In this document: in pieces, positions 7,301 to 14,601 of the stretch
Position numbering within the stretch: the stretch's first letter is position 1
How the letters are laid out: each line of letters opens with the position of its first letter
NCBI GenBank assembly: GCA_964478945.1
Contig: CAYZJV010000060.1
Span: 1-18,141 of the forward strand
DNA from: CAYZJV01 sp964478945
GTDB lineage: Bacteria; Spirochaetota; Spirochaetia; Sphaerochaetales; Sphaerochaetaceae
Direction: 5' to 3'
Length of the DNA: 18,141 nt
Translations under genes and position numbers: made by a program
The notes under the pieces: model-generated
Database searches by the model: none
What the model was told of the DNA's origin: nothing
Seen by the model: the letters and a program-made list of their open reading frames with translations, nothing else

Positions 7301-7443
7301 TTTCCGAGGCGTTCAATGAATTCAACGACTATATCGCGAAGGAGACGCTTGCCGATGTGATGAAGTTCTCCGACAGTCCCGATTCGATCGAGATTCCATG
7401 TGGGGATACGGTAGCGAGAATCCAGGCGGTGAGGCTCGGATAG
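4309..7443 (+). CDS. ileS: Isoleucyl-tRNA synthetase, eukaryote-like (type 2)
   Basis: IleRS charges tRNA-Ile and edits mis-activated valine. The 1044-residue class I enzyme carries GPPFATGLPHFGHL (the HIGH motif as HFGH, 55-58), the editing-domain landmarks WTTTPWTLPSN (224-234) and GIVHTAPGFGEDD (321-333), WFESGSMP, and KMSKS (596-600). A helical anticodon-binding domain follows. The HxGH context and length, and the absence of the C-terminal Cys-rich zinc module of E. coli-type enzymes, place it in the type 2 group with eukaryotic and mupirocin-insensitive bacterial enzymes. That is family knowledge applied here, not a test. It starts with GAGGAG 8 bases upstream and is followed 13 bases later by a lipoprotein gene, then an FmdB zinc ribbon. 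A 632-codon open frame on the opposite strand is a shadow. Confidence 0.97.
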   Translation: MFNPVDPRTDFPKMEEQIQKFWEEEDIYVKSVENRSADNEYVFYDGPPFATGLPHFGHLVPGTIKDLYPRYQTMKGKRVNRRFGWDCHGLPVEYEIEKSLNISGHKAVEEYGVAKFNEQCRSIVLRYTSEWKATINRMARWVDFEHGYRTMDTDYMESIWWVFKTLYEKGYIYEGYNILPYSPALATPLSNFEVNLGGYQDVVDQAVTVRFKVDGTDDTYFLAWTTTPWTLPSNLALALGPNIEYVKVKDLREQVYYILGEARLGSYYQDPAAYEIVQRYKGTELAGMSYEPLFPFFADVKEQGAFITVLGDYVTVEDGCGIVHTAPGFGEDDYQVLKGTGIPVICPIDDDCKFNSDVPLWEGVFVKDADPSIIKWLKENGKLVKRENYLHSYPFCYRTHKPLIYRAMACWYVDVTKLKGSMLGANEQITWMPHHLKHGRFGKWLEGARDWAISRNRFWGNPIPVWKCDGSDYMEVIGSIDELEQKSGVRVSDLHKHFVDEITWPSPDGSGTMRRIPDVLDCWFESGSMPYAQNHYPFENKEFVEEHFPADFICEGLDQTRGWFYTLVIIGAALFDKPAFLNCVTNGIVLTADGKKMSKSLKNYSDPMDIVNQYGADALRFALMNSAVTRAEDLKFSEDSVKEVLKTLIIPLWNAYSFFVTYANIDGYEPSETPFERLDNPMDRWIVSASEALVREVTEAWDDYETQRGCGAIVSFIDSLNNWYIRRSRRRFWRSENDTDKKMAYDTLYRVLMTVIHVAAPVIPFTTEEIYLNLRSAEMPESIHLGDFPTYDQVQRDLELEQKMDLTRRAITMGRSLRSVHNLKIRQPLGKLFLVTTDPVEREILDTMKDIIEEELNIKRISIQADESGLVSYQAKANFKVLGKQLGKHMKEVAAKIQELESETIASILDGQTVEIGYAEGTITIGVDDIIVQRFEIENMKVLNEGQLTVGFDTTITHELLLEGIARDIVRAVQNLRKEQDFDVADRISLRVAGDALVSEAFNEFNDYIAKETLADVMKFSDSPDSIEIPCGDTVARIQAVRLG

Positions 7444-7456
7444 GAAGAGGTGGCTG

Positions 7457-8386
7457 ATGGGCAAGAAGGCCGCGGTCAAGGTAATCGCTTCATTGGCGAT
7501 GCTCATGTCTCTGGTTTCTTGTGTCCATCGACCGGCAAACGATCAATATTGGTTCCAAGGCATGGGTGCCGATCGTGAGATCGTGGTAACCGTCGACACG
7601 AAACATCCCGAGAAGCTACCGGGACCATTGGTGTTCGATGATCCGACGTTCGCTCAATTGCTGCAGCGGGTGGATCGTTTATCGGTGGCCTTGTACGATA
7701 CCGCCGATGGCGAGGATCCTGATGGGGTGCTTGATGCAGGCGACCTCTCGCGGTACGAGTTCTACGGAGCCGCGGAAGGAAACATTCCTGCGTTCCTGAC
7801 CAACAGCATGTTGTTGTGGAACGAAGAGTGGAGGAAGATCGAAGAGGGAACGATCCGGTATTACCGCAATGAATGGCTTGGTCTCGATGTGTTCGCACCA
7901 CGACGGGGTTTGCTGCTTTTCGCCAGCGACGATTACCTTAAGGCCTACAGGACGATCTACAAGGAGCGTTCGACGAGAATTCCCATCGGACTTGCCGATA
8001 GGATGTCCAATGCGGTGTTCGGGTTTTATATCGCGGGTCCACAGGCGATGATCGATGTGGGGCTTGCACTCCCGAAGACCGTGCTTGCCCAGACGGCTTC
8101 GATTGTCTTGGTGCTTGAGGAGAGTGGGGATGGTGTGCCCGCTTTGGGTGGAATCATCACGATGAAGAGTCCGAAATTGGCCAACTCCCTTTCCATTCTG
8201 CTGAAAAGTTCGTATATTTCCGATAAAAGGCGAAACAGGGAACCACTCGGTGATTTGACGAATCTGTTCATATTGGAGAACGACGCGGTGTACATCAACG
8301 ACATGCCACTCTCCGATACACAGTACTCGGCATTTTCCGAGATCTTCGGATCGCTCGCATCACTGACCACAGGAGAGAAACGATAA
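7457..8386 (+). CDS. Putative lipoprotein of unknown function
   Basis: I do not recognise the family. The 309-residue protein starts with a lipoprotein signal peptide: a basic n-region (KK), a hydrophobic stretch (about 8-18) and the lipobox LVSC with C22 as the predicted lipidated residue. The mature part is probably exported and membrane-anchored; it has no other transmembrane segment. It is mixed alpha/beta, with a long hydrophobic stretch near 193-213 that looks like buried strand rather than membrane. AAGAGG (7445-7450) is 6 bases before the ATG. Its stop shares one base with the following start (TAATG), so it is probably translated together with the FmdB-like protein and co-transcribed with ileS 13 bases upstream. 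No catalytic motif is apparent. Confidence 0.85.
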   Translation: MGKKAAVKVIASLAMLMSLVSCVHRPANDQYWFQGMGADREIVVTVDTKHPEKLPGPLVFDDPTFAQLLQRVDRLSVALYDTADGEDPDGVLDAGDLSRYEFYGAAEGNIPAFLTNSMLLWNEEWRKIEEGTIRYYRNEWLGLDVFAPRRGLLLFASDDYLKAYRTIYKERSTRIPIGLADRMSNAVFGFYIAGPQAMIDVGLALPKTVLAQTASIVLVLEESGDGVPALGGIITMKSPKLANSLSILLKSSYISDKRRNREPLGDLTNLFILENDAVYINDMPLSDTQYSAFSEIFGSLASLTTGEKR

Positions 8387-8637
8387 TGCCTATCTATGAA
8401 TATGTGTGTGATTCCTGCAACCATCAATTCGAAACCGAGCAGAGCATGCGTGAGGATCCTCTCACCGCATGTCCCCGATGTTCGGGAAAGATCCGTCGGG
8501 TCTTCGGTCTCAATTCCGTGATATTCAAGGGCAGTGGTTTCTATTGCAATGATTCAAAGAAGAAGGAAGCCTCTTCAAGCGACGGCGCGGCCACACCTTG
8601 CGCCAATTGTCCCGCTGCTTCCGGAGCCTCCTCATAG
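8386..8637 (+). CDS. FmdB-family zinc ribbon protein
   Basis: The 83-residue protein opens with MPIYEYVCDSC and has the FmdB-type putative regulatory zinc ribbon: C8 and C11 paired with C29 and C32 (CPRC), then the family's FKGSGFY segment (47-53). The founding name comes from a formamidase-linked putative regulator, but the biochemical role of these short proteins is not established. A Ser/Ala-rich tail carries a further CANC pair (C72, C75), possibly a second partial metal site. AGGAGA (8371-8376) lies 9 bases before the ATG, within the end of the lipoprotein gene, which it overlaps by one base. It ends in a 6-base convergent overlap with thiI. Family assignment is firm; function is not. 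Confidence 0.9.
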   Translation: MPIYEYVCDSCNHQFETEQSMREDPLTACPRCSGKIRRVFGLNSVIFKGSGFYCNDSKKKEASSSDGAATPCANCPAASGASS

Positions 8638-9798
8638 CACGAATATTTCGGTTTGTCCGACAGCCTGTTCCAACAGGTGTTCGATCCCCATTTCCCTGTA
8701 AGCCTTGGTGAGGAGTTCCTTGTCGGGTCGTACCAATGGATGTTTGGGACTGAATATGGTGCAGCAGTCCTCATAGGGAAGGATCGAAGTCTCATACGTC
8801 CCAATCATCCTACTGGTCTCCACGATTTCATTCTTATCCATTCCGATCAGAGGTCGGAAGACGGGTAGATCCGATATGCTGTTGGTGAATGCAAGACTTT
8901 CAAGGGTCTGGGACGCCACTTGACTGAGCGATTCCCCGGTGATGACAGCCAAACAATTCCGTTGGACTGCCAACATGTTGGCAATTCGCATCATGCAGGC
9001 ACGCATCATGAGTGTGTTTTCCTCTTCGTGGCTGTGTGTCTTGATATGGAGCTGCACATCGGTGAATGGCACCACATGCAGCGTCAATCCACTACAGTAG
9101 GGACTGAGTAGCTTCGCCAAAGTGATCACCTTCTCCTTCGCCTCGTCGGAGGTGTAGGGGTAGGCATGGAAATAGACAGCTTCCTGACGCAATCCACGTT
9201 TGGCCATACGGTAACCCGCAACAGGACTGTCGATCCCTCCCGAAAGCATGAGCATTCCCCGTCCCGCCGTACCTACCGGCAATCCTCCGGGACCAGGTTC
9301 GGGGGAGGCATACAGGTATGCCTTGTCACGGATTTCCACATGCAGGATTCTGTCGGGGTGGTGTACATCGACTCGCAATTCGGGTTGTGAAACCAAAATC
9401 TCGTGTCCCAGTTCGCCGGAGATCCCATAGGAGTCGAGAGGGAATTTCTTGTCGGCCCTCACGGTTTCCACCTTGAATGTTTTGGCTCCCGTAAGAAAAG
9501 AAGCACGCGACGAAATTTCCCGCGCCACCTTGCGTATCTCATCCATATCCTTTGCGCAGGTGGACGCTTTGGAAAAGCCCACCACACCGAATGTGGTGGA
9601 GAGTGCCTGGTAAACCTGTTCCTCGGGTGTGGAGCTTTCCACTTCGATGAACAATCGTCCCTTCTGTTTCTTGAAGAAATTCTTGTAAGGTCTGAGCTTG
9701 TATTTGATGTTTTCCTTCAGCTTCCGCTCAAAGAAATCGCGATTCATCTTCTTGAGGGAGATTTCCCCCAAACGTACGAGGTAGAGTGTGGTTTCCAT
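8632..9798 (-). CDS. thiI: tRNA 4-thiouridine synthetase ThiI (no rhodanese domain)
   Basis: ThiI adenylates U8 of tRNA and inserts sulfur to make 4-thiouridine; in some bacteria it also feeds thiamine synthesis. The 388-residue protein has an N-terminal ferredoxin-like region, a THUMP domain (about 60-165), the PP-loop SGGIDSPV (186-193) and the C-terminal PYEDCCTIFSPKHP block, with C345 and C346 as candidate sulfur-handling cysteines. It ends there, so the rhodanese domain of the E. coli protein is absent, as in Bacillus-type ThiI. The start is one base after the stop of the cysteine desulfurase gene, with AGGAGA inside that gene's end, so the two are almost certainly coupled. The desulfurase would supply persulfide directly. 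The gene overlaps fmdB by 6 bases at the 3' end. Confidence 0.95.
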   Translation of the reverse strand: METTLYLVRLGEISLKKMNRDFFERKLKENIKYKLRPYKNFFKKQKGRLFIEVESSTPEEQVYQALSTTFGVVGFSKASTCAKDMDEIRKVAREISSRASFLTGAKTFKVETVRADKKFPLDSYGISGELGHEILVSQPELRVDVHHPDRILHVEIRDKAYLYASPEPGPGGLPVGTAGRGMLMLSGGIDSPVAGYRMAKRGLRQEAVYFHAYPYTSDEAKEKVITLAKLLSPYCSGLTLHVVPFTDVQLHIKTHSHEEENTLMMRACMMRIANMLAVQRNCLAVITGESLSQVASQTLESLAFTNSISDLPVFRPLIGMDKNEIVETSRMIGTYETSILPYEDCCTIFSPKHPLVRPDKELLTKAYREMGIEHLLEQAVGQTEIFVL

Positions 9799-9799
9799 A

Positions 9800-10978
9800 T
9801 CATCTTCTCCTGGTGAGCGAGCTCATCTTTTTCGCTTCTTGTACGAGGGTCTGGGCCAGATCGTCGATGTTCGATTCGGTGGTCTGTGGACCGAATGAAA
9901 TGCGGATCGCCGAGGACGCCTTTTCAGGCGAAAACGAAGCTCCCGCAAATACGCCTTCTCCTTTTCCGGGGGCATTGTTGGAACAAGCCGAGCCACTGGA
10001 AATGCAGAATCCGTTGTCGTACATCACCCGGGTGAATACTTCCGAAGGGAGGCCCTTCACACAGAGTGCGAGTATGTAGGGGGTAATCGCAGATCCCGAA
10101 TCGATGCCGGGGCTCATGAGTTCCAACAGATCGCCATGTGGCGCAATGGATCGCTCGAATCTGCGCCTGAGCCCGATTCCCCTTTCCAGACTTGCATCCA
10201 TGGTGTCGAGCGTCTCTTGAAGGGCAGTGTTCATTGCAGCGATGGCCCCGATATTCTCGGTTCCCGCACGTATGCCCATTTCCTGTCCCCCTCCTTTGGA
10301 TAGTGGTGCGATTTTTGCGTGGTGCTTGAGATACAGTATGCCGACTCCCTTGGGTCCTTGGAACTTGTGGGCGCTGAAGGTGGCCGAGTCGATATCGAGG
10401 GACCCTAGTTCGAGTGGTATCTTCCCGATCGATTGGACCGCATCCACATGGATATGGATCGGTCGACCATGTTGCTTCTGGTGGGTTCTGACGATTTTGG
10501 CAATGTGTGCGATATCCTGCACCGTGCCAAGCACATTGTTTACCAACATGACGCACACCATTCGTGTATCGCTTTGTAGACTCTGCTCAAACTGTTGCAG
10601 ATCGAGATATCCTTGTGGTGCCTTGACCGTGTGTACGGTGCAACCGTGTTGTGCAAGCAGACGCTGGTAATTGATCACCGAATCGTGTTCGATGGCGCTC
10701 ATGAGTACGCTTGCAGGTGATCGAAGCCACAACAACGACTGGAGTACGATGCCGTTGCCTTCGGTGGCTCCGGCTGTATAGACTATCTGTTTTGGGGACA
10801 CACCGAGCAAGTGTCCGGTCGTCTCACGTTGGAGGGAGAGGAATTTCGCCGCATCCTTTCCCTCCTTGTGGAGGGCCGATGGATTCCCACGATACGTGCG
10901 TACCGAGGAAGCATAGGTGTCGAGGGCACGTTCGCTCATCGGAGTGGTCGCCGCCCAATCAAAGTAGTAGGGAATCAT
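9800..10978 (-). CDS. Cysteine desulfurase (probable sulfur donor to ThiI)
   Basis: This PLP enzyme releases sulfur from cysteine as an enzyme-bound persulfide. From the ATG at 10978 it has 392 residues and begins MIPYYFDWAATTP, the family's usual N-terminus. Landmarks are EHDSV (H98, stacking on PLP), HVDAVQS, the PLP lysine in SAHKFQGPKG (K205), RAGTEN, and the catalytic cysteine in SSGSACS (C332) followed by a short flexible loop. An upstream in-frame TTG at 10996 is possible, but neither start has a clear ribosome site. It lies one base before thiI. Since that ThiI lacks a rhodanese domain, this is best read as a dedicated tRNA-thiolation desulfurase like Bacillus NifZ, rather than the general IscS. 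No iscU or iscR lies nearby. NifS or IscS roles cannot be excluded. Confidence 0.92.
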   Translation of the reverse strand: MIPYYFDWAATTPMSERALDTYASSVRTYRGNPSALHKEGKDAAKFLSLQRETTGHLLGVSPKQIVYTAGATEGNGIVLQSLLWLRSPASVLMSAIEHDSVINYQRLLAQHGCTVHTVKAPQGYLDLQQFEQSLQSDTRMVCVMLVNNVLGTVQDIAHIAKIVRTHQKQHGRPIHIHVDAVQSIGKIPLELGSLDIDSATFSAHKFQGPKGVGILYLKHHAKIAPLSKGGGQEMGIRAGTENIGAIAAMNTALQETLDTMDASLERGIGLRRRFERSIAPHGDLLELMSPGIDSGSAITPYILALCVKGLPSEVFTRVMYDNGFCISSGSACSNNAPGKGEGVFAGASFSPEKASSAIRISFGPQTTESNIDDLAQTLVQEAKKMSSLTRRR

Positions 10979-11014
10979 ACGCCCATCATGTGACAAATCG
11001 GCGTCTTTTGCAAT

Positions 11015-11052
11015 AAGTCGCTTGTCCCCGACTTGCCTTTGGGAGTATAACA
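11015..11052. promoter_or_regulatory. Divergent control region between desulfurase-thiI and aroB
   Basis: AGTATAACA (11044-11052) reads as TATAAC on the plus strand and as TGTTATACT, an extended -10, on the minus strand. Plus: TTGTCC (11022-11027), an 18-base spacer, TATAAC (11046-11051), predicting a start at about the aroB ATG. Minus: TATACT predicts a start near 11037 and a leader of about 60 bases. A 6-bp inverted repeat AAGTCG-N8-CGACTT (11015-11034) surrounds the plus -35 and lies in the minus leader, so it could be an operator or an RNA hairpin. Confidence 0.45.
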
Positions 11053-11056
11053 GGGT

Positions 11057-12094
11057 ATGCGAACACTATGGACCTGTGAATTGGGAAACAAGGTATCGAA
11101 TGTGCATGTGGTGGAGTCGTTGGAGCAAGTCGCCGACCGTTATGCCGACGAAGAGGATCGACTCCTATGGGTGTGTGACGAACACACCAGACACTTGGTG
11201 CCTGAAGGTGGGTCCCTACTCGTATTGCCCAGTGGTGAGATCGCGAAGAATTGGAACAGTGTGGAGGCCATTGTCTCGAAAGCCCTCGAACTTGCCTTGG
11301 CCAGGGATGCCCGTTTCATTGCGGTAGGGGGAGGAGTGGTATGCGATCTTACCGCCTTCGCCGCCTCCATCTATATGCGAGGTTGTGCAGTGAGTCTCGT
11401 TCCCACCACCTTGTTGGCCATGGTGGACGCTTCGCTGGGTGGGAAGAGTGCGATCGATTTGCTCGATGTGAAGAATCTGGTCGGAACTTTCTTTCCCGCC
11501 GAGGATATCTTTATCTGTCCGTCCACTCTATCGACCCTTCCCGATAGGGAATTCCGTAACGGTCTGGGAGAAGTCCTCAAGCATGCGCTGCTTTCGGGGG
11601 ATGATGGGTTGTATCGTTTCCTGAACGACCATATGCAACGGATCATGGCAAGGGAAACGGTGCTTCTGGAAAGGATGATCGTCGATTCCCTGCAAGTGAA
11701 GCGGGACTATATCGAACGCGATCCCACCGAAACGAAAGGGATTCGGGAGGCGTTGAATCTCGGTCACACGTTCGCACACGCACTCGAGTCCGTGGGGAAG
11801 ATGAGCCGATGGTCTCATGGCGAGGCTGTGGCTTGGGGGGTGGTGAAAGCCTTGCAGGCAGGAGTCCGCCTGGGTATCACCGAAGGGATGTTCGCCGATA
11901 CATATGTCGCTTTGTTCGATGGATATGGATTCGATTCCTCGCTGAAGGTCCAGGACACCGCTACCTTCATCAAGGCACTTGGGAAAGACAAGAAGCGTCG
12001 TGGTTCGGTGGTCCGGTTCGTACTCATGGAATCCCAGGGAAAGCATGTGCTGCGTCCGGTTCCTTCGGAAATCGTGATCGAAGCGATCTCCTAG
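11057..12094 (+). CDS. aroB: 3-dehydroquinate synthase
   Basis: AroB converts DAHP to 3-dehydroquinate, step two of the shikimate pathway to aromatic amino acids, using NAD and a divalent metal. The 345-residue protein shows GGGVVCDLTAFAASIYMRG (92-110; NAD site), PTTLLAMVDASLGGK (115-129), the LGEVLKHALL metal-ligand helix, NLGHTFAHALE with its metal-binding histidine, and HGEAVAWG. Its length is typical. A stop codon at 11048 in the same frame fixes 11057 as the first ATG. GGGAG is 11 bases upstream, but the nearest promoter would start transcription at about the ATG, so the transcript may be leaderless. The stop overlaps that of the convergent helicase gene (CTAG). No other aro gene is in the window. 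Confidence 0.95.
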   Translation: MRTLWTCELGNKVSNVHVVESLEQVADRYADEEDRLLWVCDEHTRHLVPEGGSLLVLPSGEIAKNWNSVEAIVSKALELALARDARFIAVGGGVVCDLTAFAASIYMRGCAVSLVPTTLLAMVDASLGGKSAIDLLDVKNLVGTFFPAEDIFICPSTLSTLPDREFRNGLGEVLKHALLSGDDGLYRFLNDHMQRIMARETVLLERMIVDSLQVKRDYIERDPTETKGIREALNLGHTFAHALESVGKMSRWSHGEAVAWGVVKALQAGVRLGITEGMFADTYVALFDGYGFDSSLKVQDTATFIKALGKDKKRRGSVVRFVLMESQGKHVLRPVPSEIVIEAIS

Positions 12095-14598
12095 ATATCG
12101 AACAACCTCAGGTAGCGTTCGAAGGTCTTCTTTGCCAGACGCAACTGTTGTCCGTGGGTGTTGCCATCGATTTCGTCCACGAGCTGCCCCAATGCGTAGA
12201 GGGATGAGTCGAGCGCCTCGAATCCGCTGCGGGTACTGCTGAAATAATACATTCCGTTGCCCTGTGAGTTGAGTTGTACGAATCCCAATTGATGCGATTT
12301 CTTCTTAAGTCTGCAGAGTGCGAGAATCCAATCGAGATTATCGATCAACTGTTGCGGCTCAGCGGCGGTGAAGGTTCCCGAGGGAGGTGCTTCGAGGATT
12401 CCCTTTTCGGGGAATATCTTGCCATTCAATTCCAATATTGAAAAAAACTTATCGCCGAAATGGAGATAATGGCCCTGGAATTCCAATGCGGCGGGAAAAT
12501 TCTTGGGTCTACGGGATGCGCTTTTGTTGGCATTGGCAAGATAGGAGAGGTCTTCCAGCGGGATAATGGCGATACGACGTTTGCCCTTCGACGCGTTGAC
12601 CAGGGGATACTCCCGTTTGAAGATCATGACGCTGTCACGGGATTTGGGCTTCTGTTCCGAGGTGCGGTCTTTTCTTCTACGACCTTCCCGCTCTACAACC
12701 TCTTCCTCCTTCCTTACTCCGAGCAAACGTTGCTTGAGACCTGGGGATATGGTGTCGAGCCACTCTTTTTTCAGAGGGGACACTGTCCTCGCATACATGC
12801 GGCTGGTCTGGACGATTTCCCCCGCAAGAAGGAACTGTGGCATCTCCCTGAACCACGCCGAACCGGGATGGATGTAGATCCTGTCGGTGGTGAGGCTCTT
12901 GTACATGGTGCGTTTTGTCCTTACACAGACATACTGCAGCAATCCCGCAGCAAGACAACACAAATAATCCTTCGTGGTACCACCTGTTCCGATGGGAATT
13001 CCCATGTCTCCTACGATTTGGGCCAATTGTTCGGCCACATGGTGGATTTCCTGCATGGAAGGATAGTCGAGGTATTTCTTCCTACAATAGGCTTCCCTCG
13101 CCTCGTTGGATGGCAAGGACCGGATATGGCGGTAGATATGGAGATAGGAGATGAAATCCCCCTCTTCGGAATTGAAGGACTGATGGGCTTTGCGTGCTTC
13201 ATCCTCCGCTCCAGGGGGGAGTACGAAGGGAGTTTTCGACGATAGGAAGGCGATGGCGATGATCACCTCCTCCAACACGTTGGGGTAGTGGAGCATCGCT
13301 TCCACGATCACCCGTGCATGTCGGGGAAGTAGTGGAAAGCGCACCATGTGTTGCCCGATGTCGGTGAGATGTCTCTGCCTGTCGATGGCTTCGATGAATT
13401 TGAGGGTTTGTTCGGCACTGGCTATCGCACTCGCCTTCGGACGGGTGATGAAGGGGAAATACTCGTAATCGAAGATGCCGAGTTCACTCATCCTGAGGAC
13501 CACTTCCGACAGGTCGGTTCTCAGAATTTCCTCCAGTCCGAATTGGGCCCTCGTCTCGTAGTCGGTCTTGGGATAGAGTCTGACACACACTCCCGGGGCA
13601 GTCCTACCAGCGCGGCCCGCCCTTTGTTCACAGGAGCTGCGGCTGATGGGAAGGCTCACCAGGGAGCTGGTGAAATTCTTCTGGTTGTAATAATTGATTT
13701 TGGCAATGCCGGAATCGATCACGGTGGTGATGCCATCGATGGTGACGCTAGTTTCAGCGATATTCGTGGCAACCACAACTTTGGTTTTTCCCTTTGGTGT
13801 GGGAATGAACACCCGTTCCTGTTCCTCCTTGGACAGACGTCCGAAAAGTGGGAGTACCAAGAGTTTCCTTTGGAAAGGGGTATCGGCCAAATGTTGCATG
13901 CAGGTCTTTATATCGAATTCTCCGGGGAGAAAGATCAGGATATCGCCGTCCGATTCCTTCATCCTTTCCGATACGGTCTTCACGATGCTTGAGAACAGCT
14001 GTTCGGTATCGTTGGGGTCCTTCGGAGGCTTGTAGCGGATATCCACGGGATGGATTCTCGCATTTATACTGATGATCGGCGCTTGGTCGAAGAAATCGCT
14101 GAATACTTTGGTGTTGATGGTAGCCGATGAGACGATGACCTTGAAATCGTGTCGTTTCGCAAGGACCTGTTTGAGCAATCCAAGCACGAAATCGATATTC
14201 AGGCTTCTCTCATGCGCTTCATCGACGAGCATCACCGAATAGGTGGAGAGGAGGGGGGCGGCCTTCAACTCCATCAACAATATCCCGTCGGTCATTACCT
14301 TGATCCTGGTAGTGCGTTCGGTGGTGTCGCTGAAGCGCATCTTGTACCCCACATACCCCGGTTCGGACTCCAGCTGCCGACCGATGAAGTCGCAGACGGA
14401 GAGGGTTGCGATCCTTCTCGGTTGGGTGACACCTACGATACCTTTTTCGGTGTAGCCCGCTTCATCGAGGATGAGGGGGATTTGGGTGGTCTTTCCGGAT
14501 CCTGTCGGGCTCTCCACCACGATGACCTGATTGTCCTTCAGTGCGGAAAGTATTTCCTGCCGATGTTGATACACCGGAAGATGCGTCATGGTGAACAA
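12091..14598 (-). CDS. HrpA-like DEAH-box ATP-dependent RNA helicase
   Basis: A superfamily 2 DEAH helicase expected to unwind RNA or remodel RNA-protein complexes. The 835-residue protein has Walker A GSGKT (33-37), TQPRR, DEAH (126-129), SAT (158-160), the VVVATNIAETSVTI block (274-287) and motif VI QRAGRAGR (325-332). Winged-helix and ratchet-like regions follow, then a basic linker (about 635-665), where E. coli HrpA (about 1300 residues) has a much longer C-terminus. The C-terminal portion looks spirochaete-type, but I cannot name a domain. Start choice: AAGGA lies 8 bases before a TTG at 14598 but 17 before the ATG at 14589, so I favour TTG; the ATG would remove only three residues. It begins three bases after the hisS stop, implying one transcript. 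Its stop overlaps that of aroB. Confidence 0.92.
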   Translation of the reverse strand: MFTMTHLPVYQHRQEILSALKDNQVIVVESPTGSGKTTQIPLILDEAGYTEKGIVGVTQPRRIATLSVCDFIGRQLESEPGYVGYKMRFSDTTERTTRIKVMTDGILLMELKAAPLLSTYSVMLVDEAHERSLNIDFVLGLLKQVLAKRHDFKVIVSSATINTKVFSDFFDQAPIISINARIHPVDIRYKPPKDPNDTEQLFSSIVKTVSERMKESDGDILIFLPGEFDIKTCMQHLADTPFQRKLLVLPLFGRLSKEEQERVFIPTPKGKTKVVVATNIAETSVTIDGITTVIDSGIAKINYYNQKNFTSSLVSLPISRSSCEQRAGRAGRTAPGVCVRLYPKTDYETRAQFGLEEILRTDLSEVVLRMSELGIFDYEYFPFITRPKASAIASAEQTLKFIEAIDRQRHLTDIGQHMVRFPLLPRHARVIVEAMLHYPNVLEEVIIAIAFLSSKTPFVLPPGAEDEARKAHQSFNSEEGDFISYLHIYRHIRSLPSNEAREAYCRKKYLDYPSMQEIHHVAEQLAQIVGDMGIPIGTGGTTKDYLCCLAAGLLQYVCVRTKRTMYKSLTTDRIYIHPGSAWFREMPQFLLAGEIVQTSRMYARTVSPLKKEWLDTISPGLKQRLLGVRKEEEVVEREGRRRKDRTSEQKPKSRDSVMIFKREYPLVNASKGKRRIAIIPLEDLSYLANANKSASRRPKNFPAALEFQGHYLHFGDKFFSILELNGKIFPEKGILEAPPSGTFTAAEPQQLIDNLDWILALCRLKKKSHQLGFVQLNSQGNGMYYFSSTRSGFEALDSSLYALGQLVDEIDGNTHGQQLRLAKKTFERYLRLFDI
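12099..12123. other. Inverted repeat just after the aroB stop
   Basis: TCGAAC/GTTCGA (12099-12104 with 12118-12123) encloses a smaller ACC-TCA-GGT stem. It starts 5 bases after the aroB stop and lies in the final codons of the convergent helicase gene. Only a weak pyrimidine stretch follows on the plus strand, so it is at best a poor terminator. Confidence 0.3.
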
Positions 14599-14601
14599 AT
14601 T

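Noticed and set aside
6370..7506. 378-codon minus-strand open frame opposite the ileS 3' end
   Set aside because: Shadow of ileS; no motif, and the IleRS anticodon-binding region is intact on the plus strand.
8664..8677. CCTGTT-CC-AACAGG palindrome near the thiI 3' end
   Set aside because: Short, no T tract, 26 bases from the fmdB stop and within conserved-length thiI coding sequence; likely chance.
12436..12443. Seven-base A/T homopolymer in the helicase gene as a frameshift or slippage site
   Set aside because: The frame is open and the protein continuous through it, and no alternative downstream frame looks like a real product.
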